Source: Frateuria_A sp051900535
Lineage (GTDB): Bacteria > Pseudomonadota > Gammaproteobacteria > Xanthomonadales > Rhodanobacteraceae
Assembly (NCBI RefSeq): GCF_051900535.1
Contig: NZ_JBHZGI010000008.1
Location: forward strand, 62,001-126,000
Direction: 5' to 3'
Length of the DNA stretch: 64,000 bases
Position numbers and translations under genes: made by a program. This document shows, piece by piece, positions 48,017-55,750 of this stretch (the stretch's first letter is position 1; each line of letters starts with the position of its first letter). The notes below the pieces were generated by a model that was given only the letters and a program-made list of their open reading frames with translations, had not been told where the DNA came from and made no database searches.

Positions 48017-49009
48017 TCAGGCAGCGTCCGGAAGCGCCACTGCCCGCTCGCGCCAGTGCGGCGCCTGCGGCCATTCGCCCGACACCTCGTCGCCGGCCAG
48101 CACGCGCACCACGTCCCGCCGGTCGAGATGCGGCGCGAACCGCCCGATGAACTCCAGCACGAATTCGCGCACCACCGCCTCCCGCCGCAACACGATCCAC
48201 GTCGTGCATTGCGGGAACAGGTGGTCGGCCGGCAGCACGCGCAGGTCCGCGTCGGCGGCAAGCATCGCCATCTCCGCCAGCACGCCGATGCCCAGCCCCG
48301 CGCGTACGTAGGTCTTGATCAGATCCGCGTCGCCGGCGGTCATCGCGATCTGCGGCACCAGGCCGGCGGTTTCGAATACCCGCCGCAGCGAAGACTCCGG
48401 CTTGACCGAGGAGTCGTAGCTGATCAGCGGCTCGGCGGCGAGTTCGGCCAGCGTGGGCGGCAGGGCGCGCCTCGCCAGGGCGTGGCCCGTCGGCGCGACG
48501 ACCACGCGATGCCATCGGTAGGCGGGCAGGGCGATGCCGATGGATGGCGGCGCACCGGCCGTGCTGATGACGGCCATGTCCACCCGGCCGCTTTCGAGCT
48601 GGGCCAGCACGTCGGCATCCTGGCCCGGCTGCAGGTGCACGCTCACCTGCGGGTAGGCGTGGTTAAGCGCCGCGATCGAGGCGGGCAGGGCGAAGCGCGC
48701 CTGGGTGTGGGTGGTGGCGATGCGCAGTTCGCCGTGCGCCTCGTTGCGCAGGTTCGCGGCGATCGAGCGGATATTGGCCGCCTCGGCCAGGATCACCCGC
48801 GCGCGTTCGAGCACCTGGCGGCCGGCGTGGGTAACCGCATCGAGGCTCTTGCCCTTGCGCACGAACAGCATGAAGCCGAGTTCGTCCTCGAGCTGCTTGA
48901 GCTGCTTGCTGAGGCCGGGCTGGGTCGCGTGCACGCGTTCGGCAGCGAGGGTGATGTTGAGCCCGGCGTCGGCGATCGCGACCAGGCAGCGGAGTTGGAC
49001 GAGGGTCAT
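48017..49009 (-). CDS. cysB: CysB-like LysR transcriptional regulator
   Basis: The 330-residue LysR protein starts MTLVQLRCLVAIADAGLNIT and has HATQPGLSKQLKQLEDELGF in the winged helix, characteristic of CysB/Cbl. The effector domain (LRIATTHTQARFALPASIAAL, SYDSSVKPESSLRRVFE, AMTAGDADLIKTYVRAGLGIG) also follows CysB, which binds N-acetylserine. It activates cysteine and sulfate assimilation genes. It stands divergent from cysG, with a palindrome in between, the natural place for autoregulation and cysG control. Confidence 0.9.
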   Translation of the reverse strand: MTLVQLRCLVAIADAGLNITLAAERVHATQPGLSKQLKQLEDELGFMLFVRKGKSLDAVTHAGRQVLERARVILAEAANIRSIAANLRNEAHGELRIATTHTQARFALPASIAALNHAYPQVSVHLQPGQDADVLAQLESGRVDMAVISTAGAPPSIGIALPAYRWHRVVVAPTGHALARRALPPTLAELAAEPLISYDSSVKPESSLRRVFETAGLVPQIAMTAGDADLIKTYVRAGLGIGVLAEMAMLAADADLRVLPADHLFPQCTTWIVLRREAVVREFVLEFIGRFAPHLDRRDVVRVLAGDEVSGEWPQAPHWRERAVALPDAA

Positions 49010-49133
49010 GGCGGGTTATCCGTGTTCGATCGGCAGGGGCGGTAAATGCGCACGAATCACGGGATACATCGCCCCGGCCTGTGTCGGGCTTGGTCGTCGT
49101 GATCGCGTGTTGGCTGCCGTTCGATGAACATAT

Positions 49134-49153
49134 TTGGACGTCTATACGTCCAA
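49134..49153. promoter_or_regulatory. Perfect palindrome between cysB and cysG
   Basis: TTGGACGT (49134-49141) and ACGTCCAA (49146-49153) are perfect arms around CTAT. On the plus strand TTCGAT and TATACG at 17 bases spacing overlap it and could serve cysG. The short spacer does not look like a CysB site, so another regulator may bind. Confidence 0.55.
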
Positions 49154-49289
49154 TGGTGTGCCGTGTCAAGGAAATGTGGCCGGCGCCGCGGTCGACATGC
49201 CGTGAAGGCATATGCGGTCGGCCACAAATCATTTGTCGCCTCCGGAGCGCCCGCCTAGCGTGGTCGGACTTTCCACGCAGGGCGTCCCA

Positions 49290-50774
49290 TTGAAGCTCTA
49301 TCCGCTGTTTGCCGACCTTTCGCACCGCGCGGTCCTGGTGGTCGGTGGGGGCGCCGTGGCCGAGCGCAAGGTGGCTGCCTTGCTGGAGGCCGGCGCGCGG
49401 GTGACGGTCAATGCGCCCGAGCTGACACCGCTGCTGCGTCGGTGGGTGGAGCAGGGCAGTCTCGCCCATCGGCCGGAGCCCTTCCGCGAGACCTGGCTCG
49501 ATCGCGTCTGGCTGGTCGTCGCGGCCACGTCCGATCGGGCAACCAACGATGTGATCGCGGAACTGGCGGGGCTGCGGCGGTTGTTCGTCAACGTCGTGGA
49601 CGATGCGCAGCTGTCCAGCTTCCACGTGCCCGCCGTGATCGACCGCGCGCCACTGACCATCGCCATTTCCAGCGGCGGCCAGGCGCCGATGCTGGCGCGC
49701 CTGCTGCGCGAGCGGCTGGAGAGCCTGCTGGATCATTCGCTGGGCGCGCTGGCCACGCTGGCGGCGCGGCTGCGTCCGCGCATCCGCCTGCGCTTCACGC
49801 AACCGGCCGCGCGACGGCGCTTCTACGAAACGCTGTTCTCCGGGCCGGTGGCGACCTTGCTGCGACAGGGGCGCGAGGCCGAGGCGCGCCAAGCGGCGGA
49901 GAACGCACTGGCCGACGAGGAGAACGCGGTCGTGGGTTCGGTGGTGCTGGTCGGCGCCGGTCCCGGCGATCTTGGCCTGCTGACCCTGCGCGGCCTGCGC
50001 GCGCTCAACGAGGCGGACGTGATCCTGCACGACCGCCTGGTCAGCGCTGACGTCCTGGCGCTGGCACGGCGCGATGCCGAGCGCATCGAGGTCGGCAAGC
50101 AGGCAGGCTGCCACCACGTCATCCAGCGACAGATCCACGCGTTGATGCTCGAACACGCCCGCGAGGGCCGCCGCGTCGTGCGACTCAAGGGCGGCGACCC
50201 GTTCGTGTTCGGGCGCGGTGGCGAGGAGCTCGAGTTCCTGCGCGCCCACGGCATCCCCTACGAGGTGGTTCCGGGCATCACCGCGGCGCTCGCCTGCGCC
50301 GCCTACGCCGGCGTGCCGCTGACCCACCGCGACCACGCCCAGTCGGTGCGCCTGCTCACCGCTCACTGCCAGGTTTCGCACGACGCGCTGGACTGGGCCG
50401 CACTGGCGCAGGAGAAGCAGACGCTGGCCGTCTACATGGGAGTCGGCGAGCTCGCCACCCTGCAGTCGCGGCTGCTCGAGCACGGCCGCGAGCCAACCAC
50501 TGCATTCGCCCTGGTGGAAAACGGTTCGCGTGCCGACCAGCGCGTCGTCACCGGCACGCTGGCCCAGCTCGCCGAGCGCGCCATGGCCCATGCGGTCCGT
50601 TCACCTGCGCTGCTGATACTCGGCGAGGTCGCCACGCTGGCGGGCTCGCTGGCGTGGTTCGGCGCGCCTCCGCTGGGAGCGCGCATCGACGACATCGGTG
50701 GGGCGGGCACGGCGGCCCGCGCTCGCCAACCGGCACGCCAGGACGGCGTGCTCGCCGCGCTCCACCAGGCATGA
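49290..50774 (+). CDS. cysG: Siroheme synthase (CysG)
   Basis: The protein has an N-terminal precorrin-2 dehydrogenase/ferrochelatase module (VVGGGAVAERK, NVVDDAQLSSFHVP, AISSGGQAPMLARLLRERLE) and a C-terminal uroporphyrinogen III methyltransferase module (VLVGAGPGDLGLLTLRGL, RLKGGDPFVFGRGGEE, VVPGITAAL, PLTHRDHAQSVRL). It converts uroporphyrinogen III to siroheme for sulfite reductase. A TTG at 49290 (reading KLYPLFADLSHR) fits the family start; an in-frame ATG at 49212 and a GTG at 49260 would add unconserved residues. cysK follows after 47 bases. Confidence 0.92.
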   Translation: MKLYPLFADLSHRAVLVVGGGAVAERKVAALLEAGARVTVNAPELTPLLRRWVEQGSLAHRPEPFRETWLDRVWLVVAATSDRATNDVIAELAGLRRLFVNVVDDAQLSSFHVPAVIDRAPLTIAISSGGQAPMLARLLRERLESLLDHSLGALATLAARLRPRIRLRFTQPAARRRFYETLFSGPVATLLRQGREAEARQAAENALADEENAVVGSVVLVGAGPGDLGLLTLRGLRALNEADVILHDRLVSADVLALARRDAERIEVGKQAGCHHVIQRQIHALMLEHAREGRRVVRLKGGDPFVFGRGGEELEFLRAHGIPYEVVPGITAALACAAYAGVPLTHRDHAQSVRLLTAHCQVSHDALDWAALAQEKQTLAVYMGVGELATLQSRLLEHGREPTTAFALVENGSRADQRVVTGTLAQLAERAMAHAVRSPALLILGEVATLAGSLAWFGAPPLGARIDDIGGAGTAARARQPARQDGVLAALHQA

Positions 50775-50821
50775 ATCCATCGCCGGCGCATCCGCCGGTA
50801 CCTCTTAGGGAGTCCGTACCC

Positions 50822-51802
50822 ATGATCTACGACAGCATCCTGGACACCATCGGCAACACGCCGATCGTCAAGCTGCACCGGCTCGCGCCAAAAAACGTCG
50901 AGCTCTACGTGAAGGTGGAAGCCTTCAATCCGGCCGGCTCGGTGAAGGATCGCCTGGCGCTGGCGATCATCCTGGATGCCGAGCAGCGCGGCACGCTCAA
51001 GCCCGGCCAGACCGTCATCGAGGCGACCTCCGGCAACACCGGCGTGGCGCTGGCGGCGGTGTGCGCCGCGCGCGGCTATCCGTTCGTGGCGGTGATGACC
51101 GAGACCTTCTCGATCGAGCGACGCAAGCTGATCCGCGCCTATGGCGGCAAGGTCCTGTTGACCCCCGCTGCCGCGCGCGGCACCGGCATGGTGGAGAAGG
51201 CCGCCGAGCTGGCGAAGAAGTACGGCTGGTTCCTCGCCAGCCAGTTCGAGAACCCGGCCAACCCGGCGTACCACCGAAGCACGACCGCGGCCGAGATCCT
51301 GCGCGACTTCGCCGGACGCCGGCTCGATTACTTCGTGACCGGCTGGGGCACTGGCGGCACGCTGACCGGCGTCGGCGAAGTGCTCAAGGTCGCGCGGCCG
51401 GAAGTGAAGATCATCGCCAGCGAGCCGGCTGGAGCCGCTTTGCTGTCGGGCAAGGAATGGCAGCCGCACAAGATCCAGGGCTGGACGCCCGACTTCGTCC
51501 CCGGCGTGCTCAATCGCAAGGTAGTCGACGAGATCTTGCCGGTGGACGACACGCTCGCCCGCGACACCTCGCGCAAGCTGGCGGAGCAGGAGGGCATCTT
51601 CGTGGGCCTGTCTTCCGGCGCGACGCTGGCGGCTGCGTTGCAGGCGGCCAAGGACGCGCCGGAGGGCTCGGTGCTGCTGGCGATGTTGCCGGACACCGGC
51701 GAGCGGTACCTGTCCACCTTCCTGTTCGAGGGCGTCAACGAAGGCTCGGATGAAGTGGAGACGGCAGGTTCTTCGCTGGCCGCAAAGGCCACGGCCGCCT
51801 GA
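50822..51802 (+). CDS. cysK: Cysteine synthase A
   Basis: The 326-residue PLP enzyme shows NPAGSVKDRLAL with Lys42, EATSGNTGVALAAV, FENPANPAYHRSTTAAEIL and GWGTGGTLTGVGEVLK, followed by GLSSGATLAAAL. These are CysK motifs; it joins O-acetylserine and sulfide to cysteine. AGGGAGT lies eight bases before the ATG. It is the last gene of cysG-cysK. The C-terminal ~15 residues (after VNEGSDEVE) are variable and Ala-rich. Confidence 0.95.
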   Translation: MIYDSILDTIGNTPIVKLHRLAPKNVELYVKVEAFNPAGSVKDRLALAIILDAEQRGTLKPGQTVIEATSGNTGVALAAVCAARGYPFVAVMTETFSIERRKLIRAYGGKVLLTPAAARGTGMVEKAAELAKKYGWFLASQFENPANPAYHRSTTAAEILRDFAGRRLDYFVTGWGTGGTLTGVGEVLKVARPEVKIIASEPAGAALLSGKEWQPHKIQGWTPDFVPGVLNRKVVDEILPVDDTLARDTSRKLAEQEGIFVGLSSGATLAAALQAAKDAPEGSVLLAMLPDTGERYLSTFLFEGVNEGSDEVETAGSSLAAKATAA

Positions 51803-51849
51803 GGCCGGATCGGCGCAGCGAAGTCACCTGACGCGCGCGTTTGCCTGAA

Positions 51850-52094
51850 CTCTCTCTCGGAGGAGAGAAAACTGGAAACGCTGCCGTGCTGTTTGCTTGA
51901 ACCCTCGCCCCTCCGGGGAGAGGGCAGGGTGAGGGGCCGGGCTCGCCCGACCGGTTGCACATGCGGGAACAGCGGATCAGGGCTCGGCAGGAAGTGAGTT
52001 GCCCGCGAGAGCCGCCCCCTCACCCCAACCCTCTCCCCGGAGGGGAGCTTGAACGCCCCGTGTTTGCTTGAGCCCTCTCCCGGAGGGGAGAAGC
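51850..52094. repeat. REP cluster, at least four CCCTCTCCC-type units
   Basis: Units CTCTCTCTCGGAGGAGAGAA (about 51850), CCTCGCCCCTCCGGGGAGAG with GGTGAGGGG (51902-51936, inverted), CCCTCACCCCAACCCTCTCC (52017) and CCCTCTCCCGGAGGGGAGAA (52074) follow each other. GTTTGCTTGA precedes two of them. It fills the 299 bases between cysK and the HxlR gene; no gene is present. Confidence 0.7.
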
Positions 52095-52101
52095 AGCCCA
52101 G

Positions 52102-52497
52102 TCAGGCAGCGCGGCGGCTCCGTGTCCGGGCGCCGCCGCTGCGTGCTCCCGATTCCCACTGGTCGATCAACTTGCGCCCCACGTGCGCCAGCGCCTCGAT
52201 CGCCGGCAGCAGTTCGCGCCCCAGTGGCGTGAGCGCGTATTCGGCCGACGGCGGCGAGGTATCGAGCACGCGCCTGGTCACCAGCCCGCGCGATTCCAGT
52301 TCGCGCAGCCGCGCGCTCAGCACGCGCGCGGAGATGCGCGGGATGTCGTGGCGCAGTTCGCCAAAGCGGCGCGGTTCGGCGCTCAGGTACCAGATCACGT
52401 TGGGCGCCCATGCCCCGCGCAGCAGCGTCAGGCTCTCGGTCAGCGGACACGCCGGCGGCGGCGCGACGACTTTGCTCTTGCGTACGGGCAGGCCCAT
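52102..52497 (-). CDS. HxlR family transcriptional regulator
   Basis: The protein (131 residues from ATG 52497) has an HxlR winged helix: CPLTESLTLLRGAWAPNVIW, RRFGELRHDIPRISARVLSARLREL, split, RLVTRR region and YALTPLGRELLPAI. The usual N-terminal cysteine is present, so thiol-based sensing is possible. An in-frame ATG at 52530 would extend it by eleven residues into the operator, so the shorter start is preferred; the ribosome binding site is weak for both. It is divergent from the glutathione S-transferase gene, its probable target. Confidence 0.85.
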   Translation of the reverse strand: MGLPVRKSKVVAPPPACPLTESLTLLRGAWAPNVIWYLSAEPRRFGELRHDIPRISARVLSARLRELESRGLVTRRVLDTSPPSAEYALTPLGRELLPAIEALAHVGRKLIDQWESGARSGGARTRSRRAA

Positions 52498-52511
52498 GAG
52501 GGTGTCTCGGT

Positions 52512-52561
52512 AACCGTGGGGATACCACATTCTGGCACTAATCCACGGTTAGGTGGTATCC
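52512..52561. promoter_or_regulatory. Two interleaved inverted repeats (probable HxlR operator)
   Basis: AACCGTGG (52512-52519) pairs with CCACGGTT (52543-52550), and GGATACCAC (52520-52528) pairs with GTGGTATCC (52553-52561). The arms alternate A-B-A'-B', so both palindromes are read through one 50-base region. It lies in the divergent promoter region of the HxlR and gst genes. Confidence 0.7.
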
Positions 52562-52633
52562 AACAGTAACTTCATGCGGCTAGGATGCGCGGCACGTCCA
52601 AGGACGTCCCACCCCCACAACGGAGAGTCATCC

Positions 52634-53260
52634 ATGAAGCTCTACTACATGCCCGGCGCCTGCTCGCTTTCCCCGCACATCGTCGCGCGCGAGGCCGGCA
52701 TCGATGTTCAGCTGGTGAAGGTCGACGGCAAGACCAAGCGCACCGAGGACGGCGCAGACTTCCTGGCGATCAACCCCAAGGGCTACGTTCCCGCGCTGGA
52801 ACTGGACGACGGCCAGCTGCTGACCGAAGGCCCGGCGATCGTGCAGTACCTGGCCGACCTCAAGCCCGCCTCGGGCCTGGCGCCCGCCACCGGCACGCTG
52901 GCGCGCTACCGCCTGCAGGAAGTGCTGGGCTACATCAACTCCGAGATCCACAAGTCCTACAGCCCGCTGTTCAAGCCCGACACGCCCGAGGCCACGCGGC
53001 AGGAGCGCAAGGACTACCTGCGCAAGCGCTATGCGTTGCTGGAGAGCGCGTTGGCGACGCACCCGTGGCTGCTCGGCGAGCGCTTCACCGCGGCCGATGC
53101 CTACCTGTTCACCGTGACCAACTGGGCACGCCACGTGGATCTGGACCTGTCCGACTTCCCGGCGATCCAGGCGTTCCAGCACCGCATGCTCGAGCGGCCG
53201 GCGGTGCAGGCAGCGATGGATGAGGAAGGCCTCGCGCGGCGGGCGACGGCCGCTGCCTGA
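52634..53260 (+). CDS. gstA: Glutathione S-transferase
   Basis: The 208-residue protein has an N-terminal thioredoxin-like domain (MKLYYMPGACSLSPHIVAREAG, with the catalytic Ser/Cys in ACSLSPH; NPKGYVPALELDDGQLLTE) and a helical C-terminal domain with LLGERFTAADAYLFTVTNWA. These are features of the bacterial beta-class GSTs (GstA), which have a Cys at position 10. It conjugates glutathione to electrophiles. GGAGAG lies eight bases before the ATG. It is divergent from the HxlR regulator. Confidence 0.94.
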   Translation: MKLYYMPGACSLSPHIVAREAGIDVQLVKVDGKTKRTEDGADFLAINPKGYVPALELDDGQLLTEGPAIVQYLADLKPASGLAPATGTLARYRLQEVLGYINSEIHKSYSPLFKPDTPEATRQERKDYLRKRYALLESALATHPWLLGERFTAADAYLFTVTNWARHVDLDLSDFPAIQAFQHRMLERPAVQAAMDEEGLARRATAAA

Positions 53261-53298
53261 CAGGCAACAGGGCAAACGCGCTTCGTGATTGCATCGGA

Positions 53299-53321
53299 CC
53301 CCTCTCCCGGGGGGAGGGGGG
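53299..53321. repeat. REP unit, CCCTCTCCC family
   Basis: CCCCTCTCCCGGGGGGAGGG is a self-complementary unit of the same family as 51850-52094. It stands between the gst stop and the converging GloVer/FG-GAP gene and may act as a terminator-like hairpin. Confidence 0.55.
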
Positions 53322-53347
53322 TTCGATGATCGCCGCCGCTGTCCTGT

Positions 53348-55534
53348 CTACGGGCTTGTTCTGGAGGACGGCAGCGCACTGTTGAGGATGGCCTGCCCGG
53401 CCGGGACGGTGATCCCGGAACCGGATGCCGCGAAGGTACAGCTCGTTCCGATCGGGCAGTGGCCCTGATCGGTCCACGCCTGCGCGTCGGAGCCGTCGGA
53501 CCAGAGCAGGTCGACCAAGCCGTCGCCGTTGTAGTCGGCGGTGGCGGCGACCGAATAGCCGTCCAATTCCGCGGGCCTGCCGAAGGCCTGCCTCGAGCTG
53601 ACCGAGGCGCCATTCATGAGCCAGTAGCCCCATTGGGTACCGTCGCTCGTCGCCCACACCAGATCGTCGCGTCCGTCGCCGTCGACGTCGCCACGGCCCG
53701 CCAGCCGCCAGCCGGCGGGGTAGGTGCCGAGGTACTTGGAGGTGAACCCGACGCCCGTGCCGAGCCATGTGTAGAGGTCGCGCTTGCTGCTGGTCCACAG
53801 GATGTCCAGCTTGCCGTTGCCATCCAGGTCAGCCAGCACCGCGGGGTAGTAGCCCGGGTTGATCCTGATGATGCGGGAGCCGGTCCGCCTGGCGCCGTTC
53901 ATCAGCCAATAGGCGAACTGGCGGCTGCCCGCGTTGAGCCAGATGAGGTCGTCCTTGCCGTCGGCATCCACGTCCCCCGCGCCGACGAGTTTCCATCCGC
54001 TCGGATAGGTTCCCAGGTAAACCGGTTCGAAGTCCCTCTCCCCGCCGAACCACACGTAAAGGTCCTTCTGCGAGCTGGTCCACACGACGTCAGCCAGGCC
54101 ATCGCCGTTCAGATCCCCGCTCGCCACGGGATAGTAGCCATCGGCCGCCGGGACCGAGCTGGCCGCCCCGTCGATCCCGGCGGTGCCCAGTAGTCCCGGC
54201 CCGCTGGTGATGACGGAGGACCGACCGGTGCCGTTCACATCGTCCTGGACCGGGACGACCAACTGGAAAATGGCGCCCTGTCCCGTGGGTCCCTGGTCGA
54301 CTACGCCATAGAACGTCCGCGGCTTGCCCTGGATCAGTGAGCGCGCCCCGGTGCCTTCCGTCGCGGCAGTGCCGAACGTGTGGAGCACGGAGTACGTGCC
54401 GGAGGGTGTCACCCTGAAGAGTGTCCCGTTGGCCGTCGACGCCGAGCCGCCCGCGCGGGTCATGCCATAGATGTTGCCGTCCGAACCGGCGACCAGGGAA
54501 TTGGGGGAGTATCCCATCGACTTGGTGGATGCCGTCTTGCCGAAGTCGTGCAACATGGTGAAGTGGCCCGAAGCCGTCTCGACCCGGAACACCGTCCCCC
54601 CGCCCAGCGGGCCGCCGGTCAACGCCGAGCCGTACAAATTCCCGTGGCTGTCCACCACCAGTTGGTCGATCACCTGGCCGTCAGCCGCCGGGTCCATCGT
54701 GTAGAGCACGCTGCCGACGCCGTCGCGGGTCACCTTGTAGATCACGTCGCCGTTGGCCGGTACCGATTCCCCGGGCGGAATCACGCCCTTGGCCAGGCTG
54801 ACGTACATGCACCCGTCCGTACCGAGGACGAAGTTCGTCGGGGCGTTCATGAAGGAGAACACATTGGTGACGACGCCACCCAGGCTCATGCGGAAAAGGT
54901 TGGCGTTGCTAATGAGCGTGTCGCCCGCCCAGGTGCCGCCGAGCGCCAGCCCATACACGTCGCCATCGCTCCCCAGGGCGATGCTCTGGGGATTGGTCAC
55001 GTCGCCATGCTCGCGGTAGAAGCGGTGCACGACGTGGGATGCGCCCGTGATGGACTGAACGAAGGCGACGCCTTGCGGGTCGCCCTGGGTGGCGTCGGTG
55101 TTGTATCCGCCGCGGTTGGACACGGACACGAACGTGCCGTCGGGCAACATCGCAAGCGGCGTGAAGTTGTTCGAAGGCAGGGCGGGGGCGGCTTCCCAGC
55201 CGTAGATCGAGAAATCACCGCCGAAGTCCCACATCGAATCGGCCTCGCCGGTGGGCCGTATGCCGAACACACCGCCCTGGCCGGAGTACCCGCCGGCGGT
55301 GGAGAAACCGAAGATGTAGCCGTTTTGGCCCTGGACGATCGCCTGCGGTCGCCGCTGCCCGGTCGGCAGGACCGACGCCTGCTTGAAGGTCGCATGGAGG
55401 CTGTAGTGCGATGTTGCGGAGAAGGCGCTGCCGGACATCGCCAACCCGCCAACCGCCAGCATCAGCAGCGTGCGTGCCGGCCATGCGCCCCGTGACTTGC
55501 CCTGGGCCAAAGCCCCCGATCGTTGTGCGGACAT
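53348..55534 (-). CDS. Secreted GloVer- and FG-GAP-repeat protein
   Basis: The 728-residue protein begins with a basic segment and a signal peptide (LLMLAVGGLAMSGSAFS). The first half holds GloVer-type repeats: SLIQG.PRTFYGV, LVVDSHGNLYGSALTGG, FRVETASGHFTMLHDFG and SLVAGSDGNIYGMTRAGG. The second half has five FG-GAP/VCBS calcium-binding loops such as GDLNGDGLADVVW, GDVDADGKDDLIW and DVDGDGRDDLVW, with repeated LYVWFGG and YWLMNGA. It is probably extracellular and beta-propeller-like. The start at 55534 follows GGGGAG. It has no enzymatic motif I recognise. Confidence 0.82.
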   Translation of the reverse strand: MSAQRSGALAQGKSRGAWPARTLLMLAVGGLAMSGSAFSATSHYSLHATFKQASVLPTGQRRPQAIVQGQNGYIFGFSTAGGYSGQGGVFGIRPTGEADSMWDFGGDFSIYGWEAAPALPSNNFTPLAMLPDGTFVSVSNRGGYNTDATQGDPQGVAFVQSITGASHVVHRFYREHGDVTNPQSIALGSDGDVYGLALGGTWAGDTLISNANLFRMSLGGVVTNVFSFMNAPTNFVLGTDGCMYVSLAKGVIPPGESVPANGDVIYKVTRDGVGSVLYTMDPAADGQVIDQLVVDSHGNLYGSALTGGPLGGGTVFRVETASGHFTMLHDFGKTASTKSMGYSPNSLVAGSDGNIYGMTRAGGSASTANGTLFRVTPSGTYSVLHTFGTAATEGTGARSLIQGKPRTFYGVVDQGPTGQGAIFQLVVPVQDDVNGTGRSSVITSGPGLLGTAGIDGAASSVPAADGYYPVASGDLNGDGLADVVWTSSQKDLYVWFGGERDFEPVYLGTYPSGWKLVGAGDVDADGKDDLIWLNAGSRQFAYWLMNGARRTGSRIIRINPGYYPAVLADLDGNGKLDILWTSSKRDLYTWLGTGVGFTSKYLGTYPAGWRLAGRGDVDGDGRDDLVWATSDGTQWGYWLMNGASVSSRQAFGRPAELDGYSVAATADYNGDGLVDLLWSDGSDAQAWTDQGHCPIGTSCTFAASGSGITVPAGQAILNSALPSSRTSP

Positions 55535-55750
55535 CCTTTTTCTCCCCAATCCAGGTAGCGCGTTGCGCGCTTTACCGTCGGCGGAGTGTCCTGCAATGAG
55601 CGGTCGTCGGCCAGTACTTCATCCGGCCGGGCGTCGGAGGTGCCTTTCCATTGTCGGGGTCATCGGGCCGCGGAACGGCGGCCCGCGGCCAGGGCGCATG
55701 GCAACCAGGACTCCTCGGCCCTGGTCGCGGCGAGAGGCAAGGCTTGCCGA

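Noticed and set aside
49212..49289. N-terminal extension of CysG from the ATG at 49212
   Set aside because: The 26 extra residues are Pro/Ser-rich and not part of the dehydrogenase fold; kept only as an alternative start.
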